Of a stretch of 64,000 bases of DNA, positions 17,787 through 26,573 are shown piece by piece; position 1 is the stretch's first letter, and each line of letters starts with the position of its first letter. The stretch spans positions 27,548 to 91,547 of the forward strand of contig JAESQN010000001.1 of NCBI GenBank assembly GCA_016765135.1, given 5' to 3'. The notes beneath the pieces are model-generated. The model had not been told where the DNA came from. It saw only the letters and a program-made list of their open reading frames with translations, and did not search any database. Made by a program: the position numbers and the translations under genes. The stretch comes from Robiginitomaculum sp. (lineage in GTDB: Bacteria; Pseudomonadota; Alphaproteobacteria; Caulobacterales; Maricaulaceae).

Positions 17787-17855
17787 ATGCGTGATTTGAC
17801 CATGGAAGAAGTAGAAATCGTAACAGGCGGCTTTCCAATTCTTATTAATAATTAG
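17787..17855 (+). CDS. 22-residue double-glycine precursor peptide (15-residue leader, 7-residue core)
   Basis: The frame ATG 17787 to TAG 17855 reads MRDLTMEEVEIVTGG then FPILINN. A CTGGAGA ribosome site lies seven bases upstream. The leader has the same length as the microcin V leader and fits every conserved position of double-glycine leaders: Leu at -12, Thr at -11, Glu at -8, hydrophobic at -7 and -4, Gly-Gly at -2/-1. The predicted core is just seven uncharged residues, far shorter than bacteriocins (usually over 20) and in the range of linear signalling peptides. It sits between the C39 exporter and a large sensor kinase. No immunity gene is seen. Expression is not shown; a remnant of a longer gene is possible, but the stop is followed by a terminator-like hairpin, not by more coding sequence. 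Confidence 0.8.
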   Translation: MRDLTMEEVEIVTGGFPILINN

Positions 17856-17882
17856 ACCTTTTTGCACAATAAGTTGTGGGTG

Positions 17883-17910
17883 ATCCGCTTGGGCAACCGA
17901 TGCGGGTTTT
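17883..17910 (+). terminator. Probable intrinsic terminator after the small peptide gene
   Basis: ATCCGCTTGG (17883-17892) pairs with CCGATGCGGGT (17897-17907) with one bulged T, closed by a GCAA tetraloop of the stable GNRA type, followed by TTTTG. It starts 28 bases after the peptide stop and would make a very short transcript ending before the kinase gene. Confidence 0.5.
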
Positions 17911-18020
17911 GTTCATCTGGAATATAGATTTTACCTGCCTTCTGATTTATTTATAAAAAGTAGGAAAATCCTAATATATTTATGCTTTTATGGTGAAAAC
18001 CAAAGAGTATAAAGGCTTAC

Positions 18021-20999
18021 GTGTATATTTACCAACAATTTTCCGCCAATTTGTACAGGGCGGCCAGATCTTTGTGGCCCAAATTGTGTCTGGCGCTTGT
18101 GGTTTTGTCCGTCGGCTTGGGCACAGGGCCTATATCAGCTTTTGCACAATCTGAAACCCAAGCAAGCACCCAGACTAATCCTCAGGGGGCTAACTCTCTG
18201 GTGCCTGCCAAAACCACTGAACAGGCTTTACGCCTTGCCCTGAAAATTGAACAAGTCGGTCTTGTGGTTAGCACGCCGTCGACTATCGAGGCCCTGAACC
18301 TGGACAATCTCCCCCATGACCAGCGGTTAAAAATATTACGCCAATATGCTATGGATGCGGTATTTTTCCGCAACCAGCTTCCCAAACAGGAGATCGTCGC
18401 TAAATATGCCCAGGTCGCCGCCCTTGCTGACAGTGACCGGGACATAAAAATCGCAGACATTATGAGTTTGCAACTGACCTTGTTCAGTCACAAATCGGAT
18501 CAGGCAACCAGAGAACAAGCATTAATATCCATAAAAGTCTATACAGTTGATGAAGACTGGTTTGTTGCTAACCGGGCTTTTTTATTGGCCGCCAGCGGTC
18601 AAGCCGTGCTTAGGCAATTTGATATTGGCCTCAAAGACGCAAAATCTGCTCTGGATTTAATTCCCAACCAATTGGGGCCAGACTATGATGAAGCTCGATA
18701 TGAGACCTATGATTTTATTTCCTACCTGCAATTGATTTTGTATAATCTTGAAGATGGGGTCGGCACCACAAAAACGGTTATTGATAAAGGCATTCTAACC
18801 AATCGGCAAATTGACGGTATCAGCCTGATTAGCAATCTGGCCTTTACATTTAATTATTGGCAAGAATATGAAACTTCCGAAAAATTGGCAGAAATCCTGT
18901 TTCGCATGAACAATAAATCGGGCCGTGTCGTCAATGCGTTGACTTATTACCGCTATGCGCAAGCGCAAAACAATGCACAAAAATACCGGGCAGCCCTGGC
19001 TACAATAGATGAGGGCTTGCAAACCGCTAAAATTACAGCCACAAAAGTCGGGTTGATGTCTGAGCGGGCCGTTGCTCTTGCTGGTCTTGGGCGGGTGCGG
19101 GATGCCAACCGGGCTTTGGCCAAATTTAAGAAAACCGCTTCCGACAACAACATCAAAACCGATGGCTATAATGAAGTTAAAATGCGGGCGGTAAAACTTG
19201 TCGCTATGGCTGAGGGCGATATGGAGACCGTGGCCCGATTGCATGCCACCCGCACCAAAACCATCGTCCAGCGCCTGCTCCGCTTTCAAAACGAAGGTAT
19301 TTCTGGCTTGCATGCAACATTGGAAAACGAGAAAGCCCGGCAAAAAGAAAGGCGCGTAGCCCTTGAGGAAAAAGCAAACCTTGCATTGGCTAAGGCGGCG
19401 GCCAACCAACGTGTTGCCTATGTTGCCGGCATATTGGCGCTTTCTCTGCTGGCGCTTGCACTTGCTTTAGCCTGGTTAAATGCAAGCCAACGCAAATTGG
19501 CCAAGTCTATTCAAAAGGAAGCTGCGACAATGCGATTGGCACAACTTGCCTCCGAAGCGGGCGAACGGTCCAAAAAGCAGTTTTTATCCGTTATGTCCCA
19601 CGAATTTCGCACGCCTCTTAACGGGATAATAGGGATTGCTGATATATTATCCCAGCACGGGGCCACGCAAACCCTCAAAGACCAAAGTCAAATAATACTG
19701 GATTCAGGTGAAAGCTTACTGGAATTGCTTTCGGGGATATTGGACATGACATATCTAGAAGCGGGCGATCTAACCGCCTTTACAACACCCACAGACATAC
19801 GCAAAATCATTGCGGAAGCCTATGATAAATGGCAACCAAAAACAAACCCGGCAAATATATCCTTCACTTACGGTATCGCCGAAGATGTACCGGCAAAATT
19901 GATGCTTGATGTAAAACGGGTTGAGCTGTCGTTGAAAAACATGGTGTCCAATGCCGTAAAATTTACCAAAAAAGGTCGCATCCATATTCATGTCACAATG
20001 CAGGATGTTATTCGCCACGCGGATGATGATGAGAATGTACAAAAACTATCCGTCATTGTAGCAGATACGGGCATCGGTATTAGCGACGAAATGAAGAGCA
20101 ATTTGTTTAAACCATTTGTACAGGCCGACAGCTCTATGACGCGCAACTATGGTGGGGCTGGTATTGGCCTGACCGTAACACGTGGCTTTGCCCGTTTGAT
20201 GGGCGGAGATGTGGTTGTGAAAACCAAGCAGGGTCAGGGATCAGAATTTGCAATGACCCTTAAAACTGTAGATGCGGCCTTGGCCAAAATCGAACCGGAC
20301 ACGGATCTGCCAATATTTACCTGCGTACCTGAAATGGAGCCCGGTATTAGCTTTCAGCCAGTTGTTTCATTGTCTGAGATGGAGAAACGTGAACGCAAAC
20401 GCGCCGAAAAACGTGCACGTGAAGCCACTGCTGATAGTGACCAGGATATTATACCGGTTACTGCCGCACCGTTTGTTTATGAACACGCTAACCCGGACCA
20501 GAAAACCAAATCCATTGATATTGCACAGCACCGTGGTGTGTTCTCACGCCGGACGGCCCGTTCCGGGGGTAGCTCAATAACACCAGATCAATTGGAAGGC
20601 TTAAACGTCCTCATAGTCGAAGATATCCTGGCTAATCAGGAAGTGGTAAGGTCATTGTTGGAGCCGGTCGGTTGTACCGTTAGCGCCGCGTCTAATGGAG
20701 TTATTGCCATAGAGTTACTGGAAAACCAAATCTTTGATGTAATTTTGATGGATATTCGCATGCCGATTATGGACGGAATTGAGACCACAAAATACATCAG
20801 AGAGACCGAAGGGCCACACCAAGACGTGCCGATCATCGCGCTCACCGCTGATGCGTCTGCGGAAAACAATGCTACATGCTTGGCTGTTGGTGCCGATGTA
20901 TTCCTCACCAAACCGGTTATTGTTAGCGAGCTGTTTTCCTCTATCCGGTTTGTCCGTGAAATGAAAGCCCGGCGCACAAAAGAAAGGCTTTCAGCTTAA
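18021..20999 (+). CDS. Hybrid sensor histidine kinase with periplasmic helical-repeat (TPR-like) sensor
   Basis: 992 residues from GTG 18021, with AAAGG five bases upstream. A signal/anchor helix (about 21-42, ISAFAQ) precedes a roughly 420-residue extracytoplasmic region made of alternating helices with TPR-like spacing (for example YRYAQAQNNAQKYRAALATI and ERAVALAGLGRVRDANRAL). A short coiled coil and membrane helix (about 465-487) lead to HisKA (His527 in SHEFRTPLNGI), an HATPase domain with DTGIGI and GGAGIGL, and a C-terminal receiver with Asp911 (LMDIRMP). No HPt or DNA-binding domain. Directly downstream of the peptide gene, it is the natural candidate receptor for it; that link is inference. 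Confidence 0.9.
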   Translation: MYIYQQFSANLYRAARSLWPKLCLALVVLSVGLGTGPISAFAQSETQASTQTNPQGANSLVPAKTTEQALRLALKIEQVGLVVSTPSTIEALNLDNLPHDQRLKILRQYAMDAVFFRNQLPKQEIVAKYAQVAALADSDRDIKIADIMSLQLTLFSHKSDQATREQALISIKVYTVDEDWFVANRAFLLAASGQAVLRQFDIGLKDAKSALDLIPNQLGPDYDEARYETYDFISYLQLILYNLEDGVGTTKTVIDKGILTNRQIDGISLISNLAFTFNYWQEYETSEKLAEILFRMNNKSGRVVNALTYYRYAQAQNNAQKYRAALATIDEGLQTAKITATKVGLMSERAVALAGLGRVRDANRALAKFKKTASDNNIKTDGYNEVKMRAVKLVAMAEGDMETVARLHATRTKTIVQRLLRFQNEGISGLHATLENEKARQKERRVALEEKANLALAKAAANQRVAYVAGILALSLLALALALAWLNASQRKLAKSIQKEAATMRLAQLASEAGERSKKQFLSVMSHEFRTPLNGIIGIADILSQHGATQTLKDQSQIILDSGESLLELLSGILDMTYLEAGDLTAFTTPTDIRKIIAEAYDKWQPKTNPANISFTYGIAEDVPAKLMLDVKRVELSLKNMVSNAVKFTKKGRIHIHVTMQDVIRHADDDENVQKLSVIVADTGIGISDEMKSNLFKPFVQADSSMTRNYGGAGIGLTVTRGFARLMGGDVVVKTKQGQGSEFAMTLKTVDAALAKIEPDTDLPIFTCVPEMEPGISFQPVVSLSEMEKRERKRAEKRAREATADSDQDIIPVTAAPFVYEHANPDQKTKSIDIAQHRGVFSRRTARSGGSSITPDQLEGLNVLIVEDILANQEVVRSLLEPVGCTVSAASNGVIAIELLENQIFDVILMDIRMPIMDGIETTKYIRETEGPHQDVPIIALTADASAENNATCLAVGADVFLTKPVIVSELFSSIRFVREMKARRTKERLSA

Positions 21000-21023
21000 A
21001 AGTTTTCATGTCAGACTGGCATC

Positions 21024-21854
21024 ATGACAACACACCCTATTTATCAAGTTGACGCGTTTGCCAGCCAACTCTTTGCTGGAAACCCGGCAGCGGTTGTCCC
21101 TTTGGACAAATTCTTCGACACAAAAACAATGCAAGCCATTGCGTTTGAAAACAACTTGTCGGAAACAGCATTTGTTGTTCGCAGGCGAGATGGTAGCTAT
21201 GATTTGCGGTGGTTTACGCCCCTTGCGGAGGTCGATTTTTGTGGTCATGCAACCATTGCAGCAGCGCATGTTCTATTGTCAGAGTTAGACGCTATCTCTC
21301 CTTTGGTTTTTCACACCAAGGTAGGGCCTCTTGAGGTCACAAATGGCACCCATGAATACGTAATGCGGTACACCATGCGTTCACCTGCTTTCCCCATGAT
21401 GGAGAGGTCACTTTCACCTGCTTTACTAGACACTTTTAACGGCCTGCCAACTGCCGCGTGGCAGTCTCGTAAAAATGTTTTCCTGATGTTTCCTTCTGCA
21501 AATACCGTGGCAAATTTCCAGCCTGATTTTAGTGCTATAAAGTCATTATCGTCTGAGCAGGGTGTCGATGAGGGCATTGTTATCATGGCCCAAGGGGATG
21601 GAAAGACTTACAATAAGTATGATTTTATATCTCGTTACTTCGTGCCGGCTTTTGGCATTGACGAAGATCCGGTCACAGGCTCCAACCATGCATCACTGGC
21701 ACCATTTTGGGCCAAGCGTCTCGGCAAGTCCGTGATGACAGCATATCAGGCTTCTGGCCGTGGCGGCGTGTTGGATTTATCTGTAACAGAAAACCAGGTG
21801 TTTATGACTGGACATGCCGTGACCTATCTTCGCGGGGAAATATTTTTACCCTAA
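21024..21854 (+). CDS. PhzF family isomerase-like protein (first of two)
   Basis: 276 residues with the PhzF/diaminopimelate-epimerase-like fold signatures: QVDAFASQLFAGNPAAVV at the N-terminus, the catalytic-type Glu47 in NNLSETAFV, FCGHATIAAAHVL, and DEDPVTGSNHASLAPFW in the second half. Members isomerise diverse small acids; only PhzF itself has a well-known role (phenazine), and no phenazine genes are here. It starts 24 bases after the kinase gene, so it may share its transcript. A second PhzF member is at 44415. Confidence 0.88.
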   Translation: MTTHPIYQVDAFASQLFAGNPAAVVPLDKFFDTKTMQAIAFENNLSETAFVVRRRDGSYDLRWFTPLAEVDFCGHATIAAAHVLLSELDAISPLVFHTKVGPLEVTNGTHEYVMRYTMRSPAFPMMERSLSPALLDTFNGLPTAAWQSRKNVFLMFPSANTVANFQPDFSAIKSLSSEQGVDEGIVIMAQGDGKTYNKYDFISRYFVPAFGIDEDPVTGSNHASLAPFWAKRLGKSVMTAYQASGRGGVLDLSVTENQVFMTGHAVTYLRGEIFLP

Positions 21855-22004
21855 ACGAAGCACAATATGCGTAAATTTAATGCTATACCCAAGGTGCATT
21901 TTGGTCTATTTTTGAAAGACAGTACGAAAAGGGCAGGCTTCGCACTAAGTGGTGTTTTAACGGAGAATCGTGTACGGGGGAGCCTCGGTATTTAAGGGCT
22001 TATT

Positions 22005-23093
22005 ATGTCAACAAAAGTTTATCCTGTAATTATGTGCGGCGGGGCTGGAACCCGCATGTGGCCGCTGTCGAATAAGGCAAAGCCCAAGCAGTATCATTCA
22101 ATCGTGAGCGAAAAATCCATGTTGCACGAAACTATATTGCGCCTTGGTTTTGCGGAGAACCTGGATGTACAAGCCCCCAGTTTCGTCTGCGCAACCGAGC
22201 ATGAAAACATTGTCCGCGAGCAGTGTAAAGATGAGGGCATAGAGCCACACCGTCTTATCCTCGAACCTATGGGCAGAAACACCGCACCCGTCGCCACCAC
22301 CATAGCGCGGCTGATCCAGCAAGACGATCCGGATGCGCTTGTGTTGTTGTTGCCCGCAGACCACCATATTGCGGATCCGCAAGGCTTTTGGGCGCATGTC
22401 TCCAAGGGTGTTTCCATGGCGCAAGACGGGTATTTGATGACACTGGGCATACAGCCAACCGGGCCAGAAACCGGATTTGGTTACATAAAGACAGGCAAGC
22501 CTGCCCAAGAGAACACGTTCACAGTTGAAGCATTTGTTGAAAAACCGGACAAGCAGACCGCCGAAATGTACTTGTCCACGAAGAAATATTTTTGGAACGC
22601 GGGCATATTCCTGTTTTCAGCCAGCTCCATGCTGGAGGCGTTTGAAAAATGTGCGCCGGACATTCTACAAAGCACAGATGTAACCTTGGGGCACAGCAAA
22701 GAAATTGGCACATCCTTGTATCTGGACGCAAAACATTTTGAGTTGTGTCGTAACGAATCCATTGATTATGCTATCATGGAAAACGCGGATAAAGTCGGTA
22801 TTATTGCCCCCGTTGACATTGGTTGGAACGATATTGGGTCGTGGGCTGCGGTGCGCGATTTGTTGATGGAAAAACAAGAGCCGGGTACGACTATAACGGT
22901 TGGCGATGTGGTAGAGCTGGATTGCACGAACTCCTATATTCGCACTGACGGATTGAAGGTCGCGGCCATTGGCCTCGATAACATGATCGTAATAGCCACC
23001 GCAGATACCATTTTGATTGCTCCGGCGGACCGGGCTCAAGACGTAAAAACCATCGTTGGTAAACTTAAAGCTACTCAGCCGGATAATTCCTAA
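22005..23093 (+). CDS. manC: Mannose-1-phosphate guanylyltransferase
   Basis: Makes GDP-mannose from mannose-1-phosphate and GTP for glycans. 362 residues, the short form without the C-terminal isomerase domain. The nucleotidyltransferase motif GGAGTRMWPLSNKAKPKQ is near residue 12, followed by LLLPADHHI, FGYIKTG, FVEKPDK and the Asn-rich WNAGIFLF. It is followed after 12 bases by an AGE-family isomerase, which could supply mannose-6-phosphate, so the two form a GDP-mannose module. A phosphomannomutase is not in this window. Confidence 0.92.
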   Translation: MSTKVYPVIMCGGAGTRMWPLSNKAKPKQYHSIVSEKSMLHETILRLGFAENLDVQAPSFVCATEHENIVREQCKDEGIEPHRLILEPMGRNTAPVATTIARLIQQDDPDALVLLLPADHHIADPQGFWAHVSKGVSMAQDGYLMTLGIQPTGPETGFGYIKTGKPAQENTFTVEAFVEKPDKQTAEMYLSTKKYFWNAGIFLFSASSMLEAFEKCAPDILQSTDVTLGHSKEIGTSLYLDAKHFELCRNESIDYAIMENADKVGIIAPVDIGWNDIGSWAAVRDLLMEKQEPGTTITVGDVVELDCTNSYIRTDGLKVAAIGLDNMIVIATADTILIAPADRAQDVKTIVGKLKATQPDNS

Positions 23094-23105
23094 AGAAAGA
23101 AAAGC

Positions 23106-24284
23106 ATGGAAAGTTCAATGGAAGAATTTCTCCAATGTGCAAGCAAGCTGGAGGCATGGTGCCGCGAACAGGCTTTGCCGTTTTGGGCCGGGCATGTGCT
23201 AGACCCCAATGGCGGCGCCTACGAACAATTATTGGCAACGGGTGAACCTGACCTTACATGCCATAGGCGCGTGCGTGTCCAAGCGCGCTTGGCTTATGTA
23301 TATGCCCACGCCACCGATCTTGGCTGGTATGAGGGTGCGGAGGTCTCGAACCATGCCTGGGACTATGTGATGTCCAAGGGGCTGCAAGGCGGCGGTTTTA
23401 TTCCCGGCAGCGGTTTTAAAGGATGCGCCCATTTGTTGCACAATGACGGGCGCCTCAAAGACGGGATGCGCGACACTTACGCACAAGCATTTTTAATCTT
23501 GGCGGGGGCCTGGCGCTACCGGGCCTTTCAAGACGGTGCGTCCAAACGGGTCGCGACCGACACAATAACATTTCTGGACACCATAAAAGCTGACAATGGC
23601 GGGTGGCTGGAAGGGGTGCCCGCAAGCTTGCCGCGCCGGCAAAATCCGCACATGCATTTGTTCGAAGCTTTAATGGCTTTATATGACGCCACGCAAGAAG
23701 AGGAGTTTCTAGTGCGTGCGGGGGATATATACCAGCTATTTGTCAACGTGTTCTTTGATGAGAGTAAGGGAGTTGTACGGGAATTTTTTGACCAAAACTG
23801 GAAGGCGCAAAACAATGACGGCGGCCCGATTGAACCTGGCCACATGTTTGAGTGGGTGTGGCTGTTGCGTAATTACCAAGCTATGTCAGGCGTAGACGTT
23901 GATCAATATGCCGATGTTTTATATGCCAAGGCAAAGGAATATGGCTATAGCGAGACAACGGGCCTCATCCGCGATAAAGTTGATCTGCGCAATAGACACC
24001 AACCCCCCACCTACAGGACATGGCCACAAACGGAGTTTATCAAAGCGGGCATAGCCCAAGCACGCATGGGGCGTCTGGATGCATTACCCGATGTCACGGC
24101 GGCGATTGCAAATCTGTTGGACAAATATTTTGACGTTCCCGCGCCCGGCGGTTGGGTAGACTGCCTGGATGCCAACGGCAAACCAAAAAACACACTCATG
24201 CCAACCAGCACTTTTTACCACATAATCTCCACCGCCGCCGAAGCAAGCGCATTCGCAAAAATAGGCGCAAAAGAAAACCACTAA
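23106..24284 (+). CDS. AGE family epimerase/isomerase (probable mannose isomerase)
   Basis: 392 residues of the N-acylglucosamine 2-epimerase (alpha/alpha barrel) superfamily. Visible are FWAGHVLDPNGGAYEQL near the start, the RVRVQARLAYVYA helix, PRRQNPHMHLFEALMALY with the catalytic-type His residues, and EPGHMFEWVWLLRNY. Members act as mannose-6-phosphate or mannose/fructose isomerases; the adjacent manC supports a mannose-6-phosphate role. The start could be 23106 or the in-frame ATG at 23118. Confidence 0.88.
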   Translation: MESSMEEFLQCASKLEAWCREQALPFWAGHVLDPNGGAYEQLLATGEPDLTCHRRVRVQARLAYVYAHATDLGWYEGAEVSNHAWDYVMSKGLQGGGFIPGSGFKGCAHLLHNDGRLKDGMRDTYAQAFLILAGAWRYRAFQDGASKRVATDTITFLDTIKADNGGWLEGVPASLPRRQNPHMHLFEALMALYDATQEEEFLVRAGDIYQLFVNVFFDESKGVVREFFDQNWKAQNNDGGPIEPGHMFEWVWLLRNYQAMSGVDVDQYADVLYAKAKEYGYSETTGLIRDKVDLRNRHQPPTYRTWPQTEFIKAGIAQARMGRLDALPDVTAAIANLLDKYFDVPAPGGWVDCLDANGKPKNTLMPTSTFYHIISTAAEASAFAKIGAKENH

Positions 24285-24306
24285 ATTCTTGTAGCCACCC
24301 AAAAAT

Positions 24307-24383
24307 TGGCCACCCCGTGCGCGTTTGAACCACCGGCCTCAAGGTTAGGAATCTTGCGCTCTATCCGGCTGAGCTACGGGATT
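24307..24383 (-). tRNA. tRNA-Arg(CCU)-like gene with degenerate T arm (possible pseudo-tRNA)
   Basis: On the minus strand a 77-base tRNA-like sequence is seen: D arm TAGCTCAGCCGGATAGAGCG, anticodon arm CAAGA-TTCCTAA-CCTTG with anticodon CCU, GGTTCAAA T-loop core and an encoded CCA. Defects are visible: the T-stem strands GGTGG and GCGCA pair at only three of five positions (one of them T-G), the acceptor has an A-G mismatch at 1-72, and the last anticodon-stem pair is A-C. The D arm and loop signatures are intact. Either a divergent functional tRNA-Arg or a decaying copy; a covariance-model scan would decide. Confidence 0.6.
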
Positions 24384-24474
24384 TTGCCCAGAGCCTTTCT
24401 TGATTGTTTGTGGGGTGTTTGCCTTTGGCGGGGTATTGTGTTAGCTGGTAGTTGTGGCAGTGTTTGGGAGATGG

Positions 24475-25341
24475 GTGATACGCGTAAAAATTTTTACCGT
24501 TGGGATGGTTATAGCTACGATACTTATGGTCGTTGCCTTATCTGCCTATGCCAAAAAAACAGCCAATATCGACAGCCAGCTACCGACCTCGCTCACCGCC
24601 GGGGAGACCGGGATTGTGGCACGGGTCATTGACGGCGATAGCCTGGTGCTGGAAAATGGCTTGCGGGTAGTTCTGGCAGGTATTCAGGCCCCAAAACCGG
24701 GCCGCCATGACAAGAAAAGCGGCAAAACCTATGCGCCGTGGCCATTGGCGGACGAAGCGCGAGATGCATTGCAAACGCTGGCCCAGGGCAAATGGGTCAA
24801 GCTGTATTACGGGGGTGATAAACGCGACCGCTATGGTCGGGCCGTGGCACAGGTCTATGTGTTGGACAAAGACGGCAAGTCCGGCACATGGCTGCAACAC
24901 GCCGTGGTTGGCATGGGCATGGCGCGGGTATATTCCTGGAGCGGATATGATCAGGACAATGCCGCGCTTTACGGCGCCGAGCGCACGGCACGCAGCAATA
25001 AACACGGTATATGGAGCACGGTCGCTACGGATGGGTTTTACGATATCCGCAAGCCGGATCCCAATCCGCTGGCGCAATATGTGGATAGTGTGCAGGTTGT
25101 CGAAGGCATTATCATCAAAACCGCAGACGTCAGGGGTACGATTTATCTAAATTTCGGTGCGGATTACCGAACCGATTTTACCATCGCCATTTCCAAAAAA
25201 TCTCGCCGGGCGTTCAAAAAGGCGACCTATGACCCGCTTAAATTAACTGGTGCGCGTGTGCGGGTACGCGGCTATCTGGAGCTTTACGGTGGCCCGATTA
25301 TCTGGCTGAACGACCCGGAAAGGCTGGAGGTCTTGGATTAA
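24475..25341 (+). CDS. Membrane-anchored staphylococcal nuclease-like (thermonuclease) protein
   Basis: About 288 residues from GTG 24475 (GGGAG just upstream). An N-terminal hydrophobic segment (VGMVIATILMVVALSAYA) is a signal or anchor. It is followed by an SNase-like OB fold: VARVIDGDSLVLENGLRVVL (the Asp-containing first strand), LAGIQAPKP, then DKRDRYGRAVAQVYV with the catalytic-type Arg, and WLQHAVVGMGMARVYSW. A C-terminal domain of about 90 residues (EGIIIKTADVRGTIYLNFG..) also resembles an OB-type strand pattern. Probably an exported nuclease; start uncertain because further GTG and ATG codons lie in frame nearby. Confidence 0.82.
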   Translation: MIRVKIFTVGMVIATILMVVALSAYAKKTANIDSQLPTSLTAGETGIVARVIDGDSLVLENGLRVVLAGIQAPKPGRHDKKSGKTYAPWPLADEARDALQTLAQGKWVKLYYGGDKRDRYGRAVAQVYVLDKDGKSGTWLQHAVVGMGMARVYSWSGYDQDNAALYGAERTARSNKHGIWSTVATDGFYDIRKPDPNPLAQYVDSVQVVEGIIIKTADVRGTIYLNFGADYRTDFTIAISKKSRRAFKKATYDPLKLTGARVRVRGYLELYGGPIIWLNDPERLEVLD

Positions 25342-25355
25342 AGTCCAGACACGTG

Positions 25356-26417
25356 CTACGGCTCAACTGTGCCCACGGCCTCGCTCACATTCGTAAACCC
25401 GTCCGCCTTTAGCCGCGCCGCCAGATCGTCGCAAATTTCTGCTGCCAGGGACGGGCCTTTGTAGACGAGTGCGCTATAGAGCTGCACGGCGCTGGCCCCA
25501 GCGCGGATTTTTACATAAGCATCCCGGCCACTGGCAATACCGCCAACCCCGATGAGGGGAATATGCCCGGCGCTGGCGGCATAAAATTCGGCCAGTATTC
25601 GGGTGGACGGGCGCATCAATGGTTGGCCCGATAGCCCGCCAGTTTCGGTTTTGTGTGCACTTTTCAAATGCGCAGGGCGGGCTATGGTTGTGTTGGAGAT
25701 GATGATGCCGCTCATGCCGTAGGTGCGGGCTTGTTCGGTGATGCGCTCAATTTGGGCGAAGTCCAGATCCGGGGCTACTTTGAGGAAAATCGGTGGTGAG
25801 GGTTGGTCGCCGGTCAGGTTTTGGCGAGCTTCGGAAATACGTCCGAGCAAATCTTCCAACGCCTCACCGCCTTGTAAATCCCTAAGCCCCGGCGTGTTGG
25901 GGGAGGACACATTGATGGTGAAATAATCCGCCAACCCCCATACTGCCGCCAAGCCAGTCATATAATCTGCCGCCCGGTCAGTACTGTCTTTATTGGCACC
26001 AAGATTAGCTCCGACTATGCCGGACTTGCTTTTTTGGGATTTCAGATTTTTGGCAAAATTATCCAGGCCTTTATTGTTAAAACCCATACGGTTGATAACG
26101 GCTTGGTCTTCGGGCAGGCGGAACAGGCGCGGTTTGGGATTGCCTGCTTGCGGTAATGGTGTGACACTGCCGCACTCGACAAATCCGAACCCGGCGGCCA
26201 ACATTGCGTCTGGAACCTGCGCGTCCTTGTCAAACCCGGCGGCCAGACCAATTGGGTTTGGCAAAGACAAGCCCGCAAGTTCGGTTTTCAAGACATTATG
26301 ATCACAGCTATGTTTTGGCCCCAACCCGAGAGAGAGCGCCCGCAGAGCCGCATTATGCGCCGCTTCTGGCGGCAAGGTTTTTATCAGCCCCGTGGCCAGT
26401 TTATGTAATATGCCCAT
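25356..26417 (-). CDS. pyrD: Dihydroorotate dehydrogenase (quinone), class 2
   Basis: Oxidises dihydroorotate to orotate with FMN, passing electrons to membrane quinone. 353 residues with the class 2 N-terminal membrane-associating helix (GILHKLATGLIKTLPPEAAH), LAAGFDKDAQ, GSVTPLPQAGNPKPRLFRL, NRMGFNN, the catalytic serine region NVSSPNTPGLRDLQ and the FMN-phosphate loop GVGGIASGRDAY. It converges with the nuclease gene and is divergent from pheS. Confidence 0.96.
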   Translation of the reverse strand: MGILHKLATGLIKTLPPEAAHNAALRALSLGLGPKHSCDHNVLKTELAGLSLPNPIGLAAGFDKDAQVPDAMLAAGFGFVECGSVTPLPQAGNPKPRLFRLPEDQAVINRMGFNNKGLDNFAKNLKSQKSKSGIVGANLGANKDSTDRAADYMTGLAAVWGLADYFTINVSSPNTPGLRDLQGGEALEDLLGRISEARQNLTGDQPSPPIFLKVAPDLDFAQIERITEQARTYGMSGIIISNTTIARPAHLKSAHKTETGGLSGQPLMRPSTRILAEFYAASAGHIPLIGVGGIASGRDAYVKIRAGASAVQLYSALVYKGPSLAAEICDDLAARLKADGFTNVSEAVGTVEP

Positions 26418-26573
26418 GACAATATTTCCGTGCGATTCTGTTTGGGCTTATCAAACTCTTGAGCGACGGATTAAGCAAGGTGTTTTTGAATTTGACCTCA
26501 TATAAGCCGTCAGTTAGATATTGACCTTGGCGCCGCCACTTGCCAAAACGGGCGCTCATGACTGGATATGATT

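Noticed and set aside
18795..19409. 204-codon frame antisense to the kinase
   Set aside because: Shadow frame without start signals; the kinase frame is continuous and domain-rich.
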